Assembly (NCBI GenBank): GCA_012103325.1
Contig: WLWY01000001.1
Span: 1,217,653-1,281,652, forward strand
Direction of reading: 5' to 3'
From: Alphaproteobacteria bacterium
Lineage (GTDB): Bacteria; Pseudomonadota; Alphaproteobacteria; UBA8366; GCA-2717185
Length of the DNA: 64,000 nucleotides
The position numbers and the translations under genes were made by a program. Of this stretch, positions 1 through 9,521 are shown piece after piece. The notes under the pieces are model-generated. The model had not been told where the DNA came from. It saw only the letters and a program-made list of their open reading frames with translations, and did not search any database. Numbering within the stretch: position 1 is the first letter of the stretch; the number at the start of each line of letters is the position of its first letter.

Positions 1-276
1 CGATAACTTTTTATTCGATTAAGTGAGACATCTAATTAAATTGTATGGTGCGAATTCAATAGGACCGAGACACCTTAAATCGATTCTTCCGTACCACCAT
101 CACCTTAAGTAGAGCGGTTTATTTATAATTCTTACAAGGTATGGTGCGATAATTATCAGTGATATTGACGGAAGACTTGCAACCTAAGACAGAAGAATCA
201 ATCGTAAATTTATCGATGTTAATTCACATTGATCAAACGTGCATCCGCCAATCAGCATAACCTTTATTAGAATATT
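1..276. other. AT-rich intergenic stretch
   Basis: No gene is recognisable here. The stretch is much more AT-rich than the rest of the window. An 11-mer, GTATGGTGCGA, occurs twice (43-53 and 139-149). The low GC and the decayed gene that follows suggest eroded or acquired DNA; that is inference. Confidence 0.5.
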
Positions 277-669
277 TTGAGAAGAAATTTTGCGGCCGAG
301 CTAGGCAATGAGCTGGAAAAGAAGGGTGCGACCGTTACGGGAAGCACGCGAAATATCGCACGAACGACGGCTGAAGAGTTATCCGCAGCCAGCGCCCCTC
401 TTGTGATCAACTCGGCAAGCAAGCGGTTCAGCGGTATCTACACCCTTGTTCACAACGCCGCGGTATGTTGGATCGTTCGCTTTGTCATGGCGAATTTCAA
501 GCGTTTTCTTGTCGGGCCGGGGGCAGAGAATATCTCCGGCCAGACGGTCGACACGAATGGCGGCGCTTATATAAACCTCGGAATATGCGCGAAATCGGCC
601 AGTGTTCCGTCATCGGAACTAACAATATGGGACAAATTAAGGAAAAAGGGATGGCCTATCGCATTATAG
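277..669 (+). pseudogene. Short-chain dehydrogenase/reductase remnant
   Basis: The frame (apparent TTG start) reads like an SDR with its ends and middle removed. Near the start is the stretch after the first Rossmann helix (LEKKGATVTGSTR). Then comes the strand-4 motif (LVHNAAV). The reading then jumps to the SDR C-terminal signature (FLVGPGAENISGQ, TNGGAYI). The glycine-rich NAD(P) loop and the Ser-Tyr-Lys catalytic centre are absent, and 130 residues is about half the family length of roughly 250. It cannot encode a working SDR. Whether it is transcribed is unknown. Confidence 0.65.
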
Positions 670-852
670 CTTAAGTTGTTTTTTCGTTTACCTCCTGAAA
701 AAGAGGCGCAAAACAGGGTAAAACTATGCGTATTTTAACCAACTTTTGAGATTATCTTAATTTCTACGTAAAATACTTGTATTGGAGTGGTCCCGTTGTT
801 TCCATTTAATGGAATTTCGATTGACCAGTTCTTAAGCGCAGCGAAATAGGTC

Positions 853-1908
853 ATGAGTTCCCAAAACGAAAAAGCAGGCCCACCGGCGGCGCGAGATCTC
901 GATTTCGAGAAGGACTCTCTTCACATATTGCCGCTGCATATCGTCCCGTTGCAGACGCCGGGTCTCAGCCACGCACGGATGATCAAGAACGTGCAATTCG
1001 AAAGCATGATCGAGGTCTTCCAGGACGACGAGACCGGCAGTGGGCAGGTAGACCCCTCAAAACTCGGTACGATGTTCGGATGGCCGAAAGGGGAAAAGCA
1101 CCCCGACGGCGTCCTGATCGCGAAATTGGGCCTGCTGCAAAGTTTCGACGTCTACACCTTGCGCATGAATATGCGCAGTCTGGGGGTCAAGGTCGAAGAC
1201 ATCGCGGACCTGCGCCTGTCCGCATCCAAACGCAGCGAACTCAACCGGTACATGCGCGATTTTACGCGCCCGTTGATCAATATCATCTACGCTGACGGCG
1301 AGGCTGACGACATTAATGATCTTAATGACCTGATCGGCATCTTTCGCGGTCAGGACAACAAAGCCGCGCTGGAAAATCTCAAGCGGCTATCGTCCAAGCT
1401 GCTGGTCGTTCTAGCGCAATTGCCTGCATTCTTGACCGATTATGGCGATGTATTTTTATCGCTTGCCTATTTTAAGGACTGTTTCGACGACATAACGCCC
1501 AAAACCGATTTCTTTCTCGATCATCTCTCAAAGCTGGCACACGACAAAAGTTTGGAAGACGATCCGCAAGTCGTCGCAGCGATCAACTCGGTCGAAGAAG
1601 AGCTGAACAACGTCATGATGGCCATCAGCGGCCGCATACAGACGTTCGACAACCATACCGCGACAATGTGGGAAAACCTGACCTCCGAATCCTTCCGGCA
1701 GGTAAAACTGCTGATCGAAAGCAATCATGCCACGATTGGCGGAATGCTATGCGGGCTACAGATTAAGATGGCGGGCTTTTACGAACGGTTCCACGAGAAG
1801 GAAGCGACGAACCGTCAGATCGCCGATTTTGTCGTTTCCAACATTCGGCCGGGGCTTGATCGCATCAAGAATATCGAGCGCGCGTCGCATTACGCGAACC
1901 AAAGATAG
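853..1908 (+). CDS. Hypothetical protein, 351 aa
   Basis: I do not recognise this family. The product is soluble and acidic, with no signal peptide and no membrane helix. The predicted character is mostly helical, with a basic/acidic middle (around residues 125-175) and a long amphipathic C-terminal half (residues 215-340) that could be coiled-coil. GC content and codon use match the rest of the genome, which supports a real gene. It is followed after 180 bp by another unrecognised gene on the same strand, and the two may form a functional pair. The ATG has only a weak ribosome-binding site, so the start is less certain than the frame. Confidence 0.7.
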   Translation: MSSQNEKAGPPAARDLDFEKDSLHILPLHIVPLQTPGLSHARMIKNVQFESMIEVFQDDETGSGQVDPSKLGTMFGWPKGEKHPDGVLIAKLGLLQSFDVYTLRMNMRSLGVKVEDIADLRLSASKRSELNRYMRDFTRPLINIIYADGEADDINDLNDLIGIFRGQDNKAALENLKRLSSKLLVVLAQLPAFLTDYGDVFLSLAYFKDCFDDITPKTDFFLDHLSKLAHDKSLEDDPQVVAAINSVEEELNNVMMAISGRIQTFDNHTATMWENLTSESFRQVKLLIESNHATIGGMLCGLQIKMAGFYERFHEKEATNRQIADFVVSNIRPGLDRIKNIERASHYANQR

Positions 1909-2088
1909 ACCTATAAGCAAGAAAACAACAAAGGGTGCCGACGGAAATCCAAGTCAACAACGCGGGACTAGCGGTTTAAATGCTTTGGTCGCGCCGAAGC
2001 CACGCGATATGTTTGTATTTGTCATCACGTCATACGCGCAGACCATGCCGGTTTGCCTTTCCACACATAGAGGTCATGCACGGGTCCG

Positions 2089-3234
2089 ATGGATCGTTCT
2101 CAGCTACGCAATTTGATTGATTCCGGACGCGCCATCGCGCTGGATTGCTTCGCCATCGGCAAGACAATTCCAGCGGACGACGCGGTTGGCATGCTGTTCA
2201 AAACCGATGTCATGAACAAGTCGGTCTTGATGAAAAAGTACGAACCGTCGCTACCCACCGCGCGGCAACCGGTGATTGTGACAACGGTCGTGTATTTTCC
2301 CTATGACTTCGAGAATGTTTACGAAGGTGGCGAATCTCTGAGTTTCAACGATGTTGGATTTCATAACGACCTGTCCTTCAAGATCGCGAAAGGGAACACG
2401 TCCGACGACCTTCAGCAGCGCATCAATGCAGACATGGAAACCCTGAATCTGATCGACTCGATGCACAGCCTCGACCCGTTCTTGTTCAAGAGCAAGGCCG
2501 AACAGCGCGAGGTCGACTCCGAAATCCACGATTCCTACTTTGCGATCTCCGCCAAGGAATGGGATAAAATTCGCCTGCCCATTCGGGAAAAGATCTCAAA
2601 GCTTGTGTCGAAAGCGCTCGGGAGCCTGGGCAGCGATGACGAAAACGAGGCGCGGGAACAGTATGTCGAGCGCTTCCTGATGAAAATTTGGGAAGCCAAG
2701 GACGTAAACGGCATCGAACCGTTCATCAAGGCCATGCAGATCGAAGAGGAGCGCGCGCCGGAGGTTTTTTTCGCGTGGAAGGCAGTCTGTTACTATCAGG
2801 TGCGGTTCAACGATATGCTGGAAGCCTTGAAAACCATGTTCCAGTGGGTCGGCCATAGCCAGCTTTGCTTTCCGGCGGACTTCGTCAGCGTATCGAAGGA
2901 AGAACTCGATCAGATAAGAGAAAAGCGCGATATCTTGCGCAATAAAATGCGCGAGGGCTACATCAACGCCCATAAGGTCATCAGCGAGTACGAGCACAGC
3001 TACAACCAGTTCGTCGACAACGACCGTCCGCAGACATTCATGAGTTTTCTGGAGAACGCCGAAAATTCATACCTACTGCTCGCCAATCATGTCTCGATTG
3101 GGACCCACAGCGTTAATCTGTGGAAATGGTACGTCGAACAGTATGGCGCCGAACTGCGATACACGCAGTTTAAGGAGTTGTTCGACGGCCTCAACACCCT
3201 TTATAGCGTCGACAATACAGCCACCTATATCTGA
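2089..3234 (+). CDS. Hypothetical protein, 381 aa
   Basis: Unrecognised family. The N-terminal third (residues 1-125) has mixed strand character. The remainder is helical and rich in Glu, Lys and Asp, with WKAV..YYQVRF and NLWKWYVEQYG segments. There is no signal peptide, transmembrane helix or familiar catalytic motif. Codon use is normal for the window. It ends 10 bp before a strong intrinsic terminator and lies downstream of the 351-aa hypothetical gene in the same orientation. A joint function is only suggested by position. Confidence 0.72.
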   Translation: MDRSQLRNLIDSGRAIALDCFAIGKTIPADDAVGMLFKTDVMNKSVLMKKYEPSLPTARQPVIVTTVVYFPYDFENVYEGGESLSFNDVGFHNDLSFKIAKGNTSDDLQQRINADMETLNLIDSMHSLDPFLFKSKAEQREVDSEIHDSYFAISAKEWDKIRLPIREKISKLVSKALGSLGSDDENEAREQYVERFLMKIWEAKDVNGIEPFIKAMQIEEERAPEVFFAWKAVCYYQVRFNDMLEALKTMFQWVGHSQLCFPADFVSVSKEELDQIREKRDILRNKMREGYINAHKVISEYEHSYNQFVDNDRPQTFMSFLENAENSYLLLANHVSIGTHSVNLWKWYVEQYGAELRYTQFKELFDGLNTLYSVDNTATYI

Positions 3235-3239
3235 AACGA

Positions 3240-3273
3240 GAAACGGCGGCGCTTAGCGCCGCCATTTCTTTTT
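3240..3273. terminator. Intrinsic terminator
   Basis: A perfect 8-bp GC stem (3245-3252 with 3256-3263) with a TTA loop is followed by ATTTCTTTTT. It terminates the plus-strand hypothetical gene ending at 3234 and sits between that gene and the convergent PEP-CTERM gene, so it may act in both directions. The T-run is much better on the plus strand. Confidence 0.85.
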
Positions 3274-3297
3274 CAAACGGAAACCCGTTTGCCGATT

Positions 3298-4266
3298 TTA
3301 TCTCGCGTCGCGAAACCGCCGGCGGCGATAGAAGCCCATCGCACCCAAGCCGATACCGAACAGCGCCATCGTTCCGGGTTCCGGGATCGATGTCGTCGGG
3401 GTATCGCCCATGATGTTGTCGATCGCGCCGGATCCCGCCAGCCACACCAGCATCTTGCTGGCCTTGATCCCGATGTCGCCATTGAAGGTCAGGAGGCCAA
3501 CGCCATTGTCCCCGACTTCAGGAATATCGATCATTTCGACCAATTGGCCGTCCTCGTCGTAGAACTTGACCTTGCCGCCGTCTTCTTCGATGTCGAAGAT
3601 GTTCATCTTGAACAGGGTCACTTCCTCTTCAAATACGAACTTGATATCGCCGCCAGACCGCTCGTCGTTGGCGTAATCCTTGATATTATCCTTCGGGCCG
3701 GGGGTATCGTTGAGGTCGCCAGGATTGGAACACACGCCGGTGTTCAACACCTGCTTATGCGTCGATGTTCCGTACTCGCCGCCACAATGCCTGAGCTTGT
3801 TGCTATCATTGGACTGTATGATCAGCACATTGCGGTACCCATTCAACGCATCCGTGCTCAGCCTCGGGCTGTTATTCAATTGGGTAGGGGTCGGATTTTT
3901 GAAGTCCTGTTGTAAATCGCCATCAAATGTCGGGCTCAGCGAGCTGTCGAAACCAACGGCGAAGGTGTTGTAACCGCTGCCGCCGTTCCAGGCCTTGATC
4001 GTAACCGCAACGTTGTTCGAACCCGGAATACCATTGTCGCTCGCGATATTGCCGCTATTTCCGGTGTTCGTCTGACCGTCATAGCGCTGCCAGTTATTGC
4101 CATGCCGGTCGTTGCTAAAGATCGTATTCGAATCGAACAGGATGCGATCGCCGTTTTGGTCGAAGCCTTTGGTGTCGAAATCAATATTCCACATATCGGC
4201 AGATGCTGGCGCGGATGTTAAGGCCGCGATCACGCCGAAAAGGCAAATACTACAAAATTTACGCAT
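3298..4266 (-). CDS. PEP-CTERM sorting domain protein, 322 aa
   Basis: Secreted protein with an N-terminal signal peptide (MRKFCSICLFGVIAALTSA, then an ASA cleavage site). The C-terminal PEP-CTERM signal comprises IPEPGTMALFGIGLGAMGF, i.e. the PEP motif and a membrane helix, followed by an Arg cluster. Exosortase is known to recognise this signal and anchor or release such proteins at the cell surface; no exosortase lies in this window. The middle is a beta-rich, Asn/Asp/Gly-rich surface domain of unknown function. I prefer the ATG at 4266 to one 27 codons upstream because the signal peptide begins exactly there. A sigma-54 promoter and two upstream elements precede it (listed separately). 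Confidence 0.9.
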   Translation of the reverse strand: MRKFCSICLFGVIAALTSAPASADMWNIDFDTKGFDQNGDRILFDSNTIFSNDRHGNNWQRYDGQTNTGNSGNIASDNGIPGSNNVAVTIKAWNGGSGYNTFAVGFDSSLSPTFDGDLQQDFKNPTPTQLNNSPRLSTDALNGYRNVLIIQSNDSNKLRHCGGEYGTSTHKQVLNTGVCSNPGDLNDTPGPKDNIKDYANDERSGGDIKFVFEEEVTLFKMNIFDIEEDGGKVKFYDEDGQLVEMIDIPEVGDNGVGLLTFNGDIGIKASKMLVWLAGSGAIDNIMGDTPTTSIPEPGTMALFGIGLGAMGFYRRRRFRDAR

Positions 4267-4334
4267 AATTCCAATTTCCCGTATCGTCAAAAGCCGCTGC
4301 AGCACGACGTACTTCATTCCAATAAGCACTAACG

Positions 4335-4351
4335 AAGCAACATTCATGCCA
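4335..4351 (-). promoter_or_regulatory. Sigma-54 (-24/-12) promoter of PEP-CTERM gene
   Basis: On the minus strand the sequence reads TGGCAT-GAATG-TTGCTT, one base off the consensus TGGCAC-N5-TTGCW. The GG and GC dinucleotides have the required 10-nt spacing. It would give a leader of about 60 nt to the ATG at 4266. Sigma-54 control of PEP-CTERM genes through a PrsK/PrsR-type system is known in other bacteria; assignment here is inference from sequence and position. Confidence 0.75.
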
Positions 4352-4413
4352 AAATTTAAAACTGTTTTGATTCAGTGTGTTATAAACCCGTTTATTTTCA
4401 CCAATCGTCTTAT

Positions 4414-4430
4414 TGTAAAGAATCCCGACA
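4414..4430 (+). promoter_or_regulatory. Putative upstream activator site, copy 1
   Basis: TGTAAAG-N4-CCGACA lies about 63 bp upstream of the -24 element of the PEP-CTERM gene's sigma-54 promoter. It belongs to an 18-bp exact direct repeat (4415-4432 and 4517-4534). The same pattern occurs upstream of the second PEP-CTERM gene at 44 kb, so it is probably the site of the sigma-54 enhancer-binding protein. Confidence 0.65.
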
Positions 4431-4515
4431 CCGAGTCCATCATCAATTCTCTTACTATACAAATTATTACAATAAAATCAATAAGTTAATTCTCCAGTCC
4501 GGCAATCTCGCCGAC

Positions 4516-4532
4516 CGTAAAGAATCCCGACA
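4516..4532 (+). promoter_or_regulatory. Putative upstream activator site, copy 2
   Basis: Second copy of the element, CGTAAAG-N4-CCGACA, differing from copy 1 only in its first base, and 102 bp further from the promoter. The pair has the layout expected of tandem enhancer sites. It also lies 58 bp beyond the 3' end of the PrsT-like gene. Confidence 0.6.
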
Positions 4533-4589
4533 CCCGTTACGTATGCGTTGAATATGGTTAACAGCGCGCGACCAAACCTCGTCGCCAGG

Positions 4590-7431
4590 TCATCCGCCTT
4601 TCAGCTCCGCCAACAGCTGTTTCGACTTCTGAGCCACCTCATCCGAGACTGTTTCCGCGGACAGTATCGCTTCCAGATGCTCCCGGGCTTCCATGTTCTT
4701 GCCTTGGCGGGACAGCGCAACGGCCAGGTGATAGCGCACGGACAACCGCCGCGACTCCCGCGCAAACGCGTCGCGCAGCAGTTCCAGCCCGCGGGCAGTG
4801 TCCCCCGTCTGTACGAGAATCCAGCCAAGCGTATCCAATGTCTGCGACTGCTTCGGCGCCAGACGAAACGCAGCTTCCGCGGTTTCGAGCGCCCTCGGAT
4901 CGCCAGCCTCGAAATACAGGCTCGCAAGGTTGTTCAGAACGACCGGGTCATTCTCCCGAAACGCTGCAAGCTCCTCGTAAAGCCGCGTTGCCGCGGTCGG
5001 ACTTCCGGCGTCCAGATAGGCGGCGGCGAGGGTGCGGCGCGTCGGATAATCTTCCGGGTTGTCCGCAACCCAATCTTCCAGTGGCCGCAGCAATCCAGAC
5101 TGGACGCCCGCCGCCCGCAGCGCCAAATACCGGCGTACGAGCAAAGGGCCGGACATCCGCCGCTCAATGGCACTGTCATATGCAACAGCGGCTTCGTCAA
5201 ACCGCTGTAATTTTGTCAGGATGTCACCGTGCAATCGGTGGCCTACGGGATTTTCCGGGAACCGCTTCAAGATGAACTGCGTGCGCAGTAACGCATCGTC
5301 GTGCAGCCCCAGGCCCACTTCGAGACCGATGACTTCCTCCCTCCAAAGCGCCTAAATGTTCGGCATTCGCCGTGAGCGCGCGTTTTAGCGTATGATGCGC
5401 ACCGCTTGTGTCTTTTGCGCGCACTTGATACCGCGCAATTCGCAGCAATTGATCCGCATTTTCCGAATACATTTCCGCGACGCGCCGAAACACGGTGGCC
5501 GCATCCTCCGGCTCGCCGAAATGCTGCTCCATATGGCCGAGCTTTTCCAGTACGGTCGCATTATCGGGAAACCGGTCACGGAGTTTTCGCGCGTTGCGCA
5601 GCGCCGCATCGCCGTCCCCCGACCGGCCGAGCAATGCAATCAAATCCAGCTCAATGCTTACATTGTCCGGAGCCATCTCGCTGGCCTTGGACATAAGGGA
5701 AACCGCTTCGCGCAGATTTCCTTCCCGCGTCGCAATTTCGGCCAGATCGATCAGCGGCGCCACGCTGACACCGGGCATCTCCAGCATTTGCCGAAACCGT
5801 TTCTTCGCGGCGTCGACGGCGCCCGTTTTCAAATCGATCTTGGCGAGATTGCGGTGCGCCGACAAATAACTCGGGTTGAGCGCTATTGCCTGCCGGAGGT
5901 TTTTTCGAGCCGATTTCTCATCACCTTTCGCCCACTGTACCGAAGCCAGAAGATTGAAACCGGCCGGATTTCTCGGCGCGCGCTTCGTAAGCGCTTCCGC
6001 CAATTGGCGTGTTTCGTCGTATTTACCCTGTTTCAGAAGGATTAGCGCCAGCATGATGCCCGGCTTGACCGCTTTGGGATCACGCTCAAAGGCGTCGCGC
6101 AGCACGATGATCGCGTCGTCTGTATTCCCAGCCTGTACATGGCTGCGCGCGAGGTCGGCACGAACAGACGGAGAATCCGGCTTGAGCTCAATTGCCTTGT
6201 TGAACGAGGCCGACGCCTCTTCATAGCGTCCGTTCCGCATTTGAATGGCGCCCAACAATTGCAGCAATTCGGCATTCTCCGGCGAAAGATCAACGGCTGT
6301 CTGCGCCATCGTGAGAGCATCCCGGATCTCGCCCCGGCGCATCATCAAACGGCTGAGAAGCGCGCGCGACCCCGGGTGGTATTTGTTGAGCGAGATGTGT
6401 TCGCGCAAATAGTTGAAGGAGTCGTTGTAATTTCTAAGCGCGAAGTTAACGAAACCCGCGAGCAGCAAGAGCTTTGGATCGCCGAGCAATTCCGCTCTGT
6501 CGAGCCCGCGCAGCAGCGTATTGGCCCGCTGCAGCGCATGTTGATAGCCGGCCGCATCCTTGTTGCGTAATTTGTTGTACGCGTCGATGTACGCGGTGTA
6601 CGGACTGTTCGGGAAATGCTCTGTTAGGAAGGCGAGATCTTCGGCCGTTTCGTCATGCCGCCCCAACTGAATGAGCGTCATGGCGCGGGCGATACGCGTC
6701 GCGACATAGTCTGGGCCCAACGCAACTGATTTATCGTAACTCGCCACCGCCCCGGACAAATTACCCAGCCGCTTTGCGACTTGGCCGTTGGTGAACCAGG
6801 AATAAAAGTTCTCCGGCTCAGAGGCGAGCGCCCGCTTGGCATAATCTCGTGCCGCATACACTTCTGCGCGTGCAAGGCTGACGCGCGCCAATCCAACCAA
6901 CGCCATGGCCGCTTCCGGGCGCAGTTCCAGTGCGCGTTTAAAGGAGTCTACGGCCTTGACGTATCGCAAAAGGCCCAGATAGGCCTGGCCACGAATAATC
7001 TGCAAACCGAATTCAACGTCCGGACTGCGGCCGTCGACTTTCAGGGTTTTCAGGATTTCTTTGTTTCGCCTCATGATCAGAAGCGCGCTGGCCAACGGCA
7101 CGACGATCAGTTCGTCATCACCGCCCTCGGCGCGCGCACGGCGCAATTCCTTTTCCGCCGCCAATGCATCGCCAACGGCGAGAAAGGCCCGGCCGATGAG
7201 AATTCGAGCCGGCAAATTCGCCGGATTGCGTTGCAGCAAACTTTTGAGCTGAATGATCGCGCCCGTATGGTCTTCGGTATCGAAGCGCCGCAATGCGTCT
7301 TCGTAAAGGCTGGCGTCTTCGCTTTCGACCGTTTTGGCATAAGCAGACCCGACAGGCACGCCGGCTGCCGCGACAACGCAAAAAACCGCGAGCGCGGCCA
7401 TGATGCAAACATGTACGCGTCTGCCCTTCAT
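4590..7431 (-). pseudogene. prsT: PrsT-like PEP-CTERM-system TPR protein, frameshifted
   Basis: A protein of about 945 residues made almost wholly of tetratricopeptide repeats. It matches the TPR protein found with PEP-CTERM/exosortase systems (PrsT, PEP_TPR_lipo family), as in YEDALRRFDTEDHTGAIIQL at the start. The signal sequence begins at the ATG at 7431 (MKGRRVHVCIMAALAVF). Unlike family members named lipoproteins, no lipobox cysteine is visible. The frame breaks at about 5335-5345, in the low-complexity run TCCTCCCTCC. Upstream reading gives ..EHLGALE; one base over, it continues EEVIGLEVGLGLHDDAL and runs to 4590. A one-base change restores the full frame, so this may be a real lesion or a sequencing error. 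It lies next to a PEP-CTERM substrate gene. Confidence 0.8.
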
Positions 7432-7682
7432 CGCAGCACGGATATGCCCTGCCCTGCGTTGTTCAGGAGACCATCGAAACCGCAATTGCACGGTCGAACA
7501 CCTCTAACACAAATGAGAGACGCGGAAGTTCACTCTCCGCGAGATAGAGCCCAAGGATCCTCGTCCGTACGCCAAGATACGGGGGGCGACTTCAGTGGAT
7601 ACCACAACCAGTTGGTACATCCTCACTCCAGCATGGTTACTATTTCTTTAACGTTGGTACTTCGATACCTGCCAGCATACGC

Positions 7683-8060
7683 CTAATCGATTGCCGCGAC
7701 CGTTATCGTCGCCCCCTCGGGAACCGCAGCCAATTGACGGACATCAGTCAGCGCGCGGCCCCAGATATTCGTTGGCGATGCGAGGCGGATTTCATCGCCG
7801 GTTGAAATCGGCGTCGGACCGAACCCAATCGCAATCGCATCCCCTTCGGTCCAGAACGCCAATTCGCCCGCTTCGACGATGGCGCGCGCATCGGCTTCGC
7901 GCGGCACGCTGACCGGCGTGGAGAAATAAACCTCCTCGCCCCACAGGTTGGCGGTCGCTGTGAACGGCAAGGCCTCGTAAATCGCATCCGCCGTCGGTGT
8001 CTCGAACAGTTCGGCGTCAATTACGACATCGCCAATTGTTATTTTAAGCTTTCGCGCCAT
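7683..8060 (-). CDS. Cyclophilin-like fold protein, 125 aa
   Basis: Small soluble protein matching the cyclophilin-like beta-barrel family (COG2164/PF04126 type). Typical features are the start with [19 protein letters not shown], the central [10 protein letters not shown] strand, a segment [16 protein letters not shown], and [17 protein letters not shown]. Family members lack established catalytic function. The ATG follows immediately after the stop codon of the AhpD-like gene, with no spacer, so the two are almost surely cotranscribed and translationally coupled. Confidence 0.78.
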   Translation of the reverse strand: MARKLKITIGDVVIDAELFETPTADAIYEALPFTATANLWGEEVYFSTPVSVPREADARAIVEAGELAFWTEGDAIAIGFGPTPISTGDEIRLASPTNIWGRALTDVRQLAAVPEGATITVAAID

Positions 8061-8657
8061 TCACTCCGCCGCCGTGGCCTCGCCGGGTAGATCCGCTTCG
8101 GACCCGCCCATCGCGAGCATGTCCGCCACAACGCCGTCCTCCATGCCAATCATCAACGCATCGTTGAACCGATTGAAAAACCCGCATAGGGCGGTCCGCA
8201 GCGTCAATTCGACGATCTGCTCTTCGGTGAAATGTTGCTTAAGGTCGTCGAACATCTTGTCTCGCATATATTGCGGGCGTTCCGTCACCGCAACCGCGAA
8301 ATCCCGGACCAATCGATCGACATCGTCCAGCCCAGGGCAGTCCGGTTCGAGAATGTTGGTAACCGTCTCCGCCGGCAGCCCTTGTTCGATCAGCCGTGGT
8401 GTGTGATGAGCGACGCAATACTCACACTCATTCAGCTTGGAGACCGCAACCAGCACGATTTCGAGATAGCGCTTCGGCAAGATCTGCTCATCTTTGAAAT
8501 CGAGCAGCATGCCCATGATGTGTTTTACCGCCGTGGGGCGATGCGCAAAGATCCGTACCTGATTGAGAAATGGGCCATATTCGGTCGCGAAACGTTCGTA
8601 GACCGGCTTGACGTCGTCCGGAACGGCATCGATTTCGACATTGCTTACTCTGGCCAT
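8061..8657 (-). CDS. AhpD-like / carboxymuconolactone decarboxylase family protein, 198 aa
   Basis: Helical alkylhydroperoxidase-D-like protein. It carries the family redox motif CEYCVAHH (Cys-x2-Cys-x3-His) and the preceding LPKRYLEIVLVAVSKLNECEYC helix. Such proteins act as peroxidase partners or decarboxylases; the substrate here is unknown. I start it at the ATG at 8657, which has a clear GGGAGGA ribosome-binding site 6 nt upstream, rather than 23 codons earlier. Zero-gap coupling to the downstream cyclophilin-like gene implies a shared role. Confidence 0.82.
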   Translation of the reverse strand: MARVSNVEIDAVPDDVKPVYERFATEYGPFLNQVRIFAHRPTAVKHIMGMLLDFKDEQILPKRYLEIVLVAVSKLNECEYCVAHHTPRLIEQGLPAETVTNILEPDCPGLDDVDRLVRDFAVAVTERPQYMRDKMFDDLKQHFTEEQIVELTLRTALCGFFNRFNDALMIGMEDGVVADMLAMGGSEADLPGEATAAE

Positions 8658-8761
8658 GCGCGTCCTCCCATGGGTTGCCTTCAAATATGACACGACCGTT
8701 ATTCCACCGTCCGGCATACCACTCAACCCGAATCCTCGATCGCGACCCTTATGTGCCTATT

Positions 8762-8788
8762 TTGTTCTTCTCATTGCGCTGCTATAAT
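8762..8788 (+). promoter_or_regulatory. Likely promoter of mmcB (leaderless)
   Basis: A perfect TATAAT (8783-8788) lies 7 nt before the mmcB ATG at 8796, with a TTGTTC hexamer 15 nt upstream of it (8762-8767). A start site 7-8 nt after the -10 box would coincide with the A of the ATG, giving a leaderless transcript. The ATG has no ribosome-binding site, which agrees. Confidence 0.5.
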
Positions 8789-8795
8789 TTCCATT

Positions 8796-9278
8796 ATGGA
8801 CGGTCAGACTGAAACAACGCGGAATACCGAAGCGGCGCAGGCCGTTGTGCGCGGCGTATCGCGGCTGATGCGCAATCTGGGGGAGACGTGCCTCAGTGAG
8901 TTCACGCTGAAGACCGGCCGCCGCGTCGACATTATCGCGCTCGACCGCAAGGGCGTGTTCACGGTCGTGGAGGTGAAAACCTCCGTCGCCGATTTCCGCG
9001 CGGACAACAAATGGCATGAGTATCTGGAGTTCTGCGACCGGTTCTATTTCGCCGTGCCGATGAATTTTCCCACGGACATCCTGCCGGACGATTGCGGCCT
9101 GATGGTCGCCGACGGATACGGTTCGGAGATCCTGCGCGATAGCCAGCCCGGCAGTATGAACGCGGCGCGCCGAAAAGCCCTGACACTGAGATTTGCCCGT
9201 GCCGCGGCGCAGCGCCTGATGCACACGAACGATCCGCCGCTCGGCGTTATACCAAGGATCGATGATAGTAACCCCTAG
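8796..9278 (+). CDS. mmcB: MmcB family DNA-repair nuclease, 160 aa
   Basis: MmcB-type protein of the restriction-endonuclease-like fold. The nuclease core is visible as GRRVDIIALDRKG (Asp), then VVEVKTSVADFRADNKWHEY (the E-x-K pair). The family is linked to damage responses in alphaproteobacteria. The ATG at 8796 is preferred because the protein then starts with the conserved MDGQTETTRNTEAAQAVVRGV region. The last nine residues (IPRIDDSNP) and the stop codon are encoded by the left end of an inserted inverted-repeat element, so the native C-terminus has been replaced. No conserved core residue is lost. Confidence 0.85.
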   Translation: MDGQTETTRNTEAAQAVVRGVSRLMRNLGETCLSEFTLKTGRRVDIIALDRKGVFTVVEVKTSVADFRADNKWHEYLEFCDRFYFAVPMNFPTDILPDDCGLMVADGYGSEILRDSQPGSMNAARRKALTLRFARAAAQRLMHTNDPPLGVIPRIDDSNP

Positions 9279-9510
9279 AGACAGCTTAACGCGGTTTTCG
9301 GCAAGGAGCGCACGGTGCGGCGATGCGGGGCATCGGAAGCGTGCGCGACGCTGTCCGAAAGCCGTGATAAGCTGCCGTTCCGGTCGCGTATGCGGCCCGT
9401 CGGCGGGCGTCGGAACGGCTTGACGATGCCCCGCATCGCCTGCGCCGCCCCTCCTACCCGACGGGCCGCATACACGATCTCTAGGGGTTACTATCATCGA
9501 TCCTTGGTAT
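9249..9510. repeat. 262-bp inverted-repeat element, copy 1 (MITE-like)
   Basis: The element begins ATACCAAGG and ends CCTTGGTAT, with perfect 33-bp terminal inverted repeats (9249-9281 and 9478-9510). An internal perfect 15-bp inverted pair lies at 9321-9335 and 9424-9438. The GC-rich interior carries further arms, so a transcript could fold along its whole length. No protein is encoded. A 263-bp relative in the same orientation lies at 30870-31132. The left end overlaps the 3' end of mmcB. The element resembles a non-autonomous transposable repeat; no target duplication longer than TA is evident. Confidence 0.88.
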
Positions 9511-9521
9511 TAGCGTTACAC

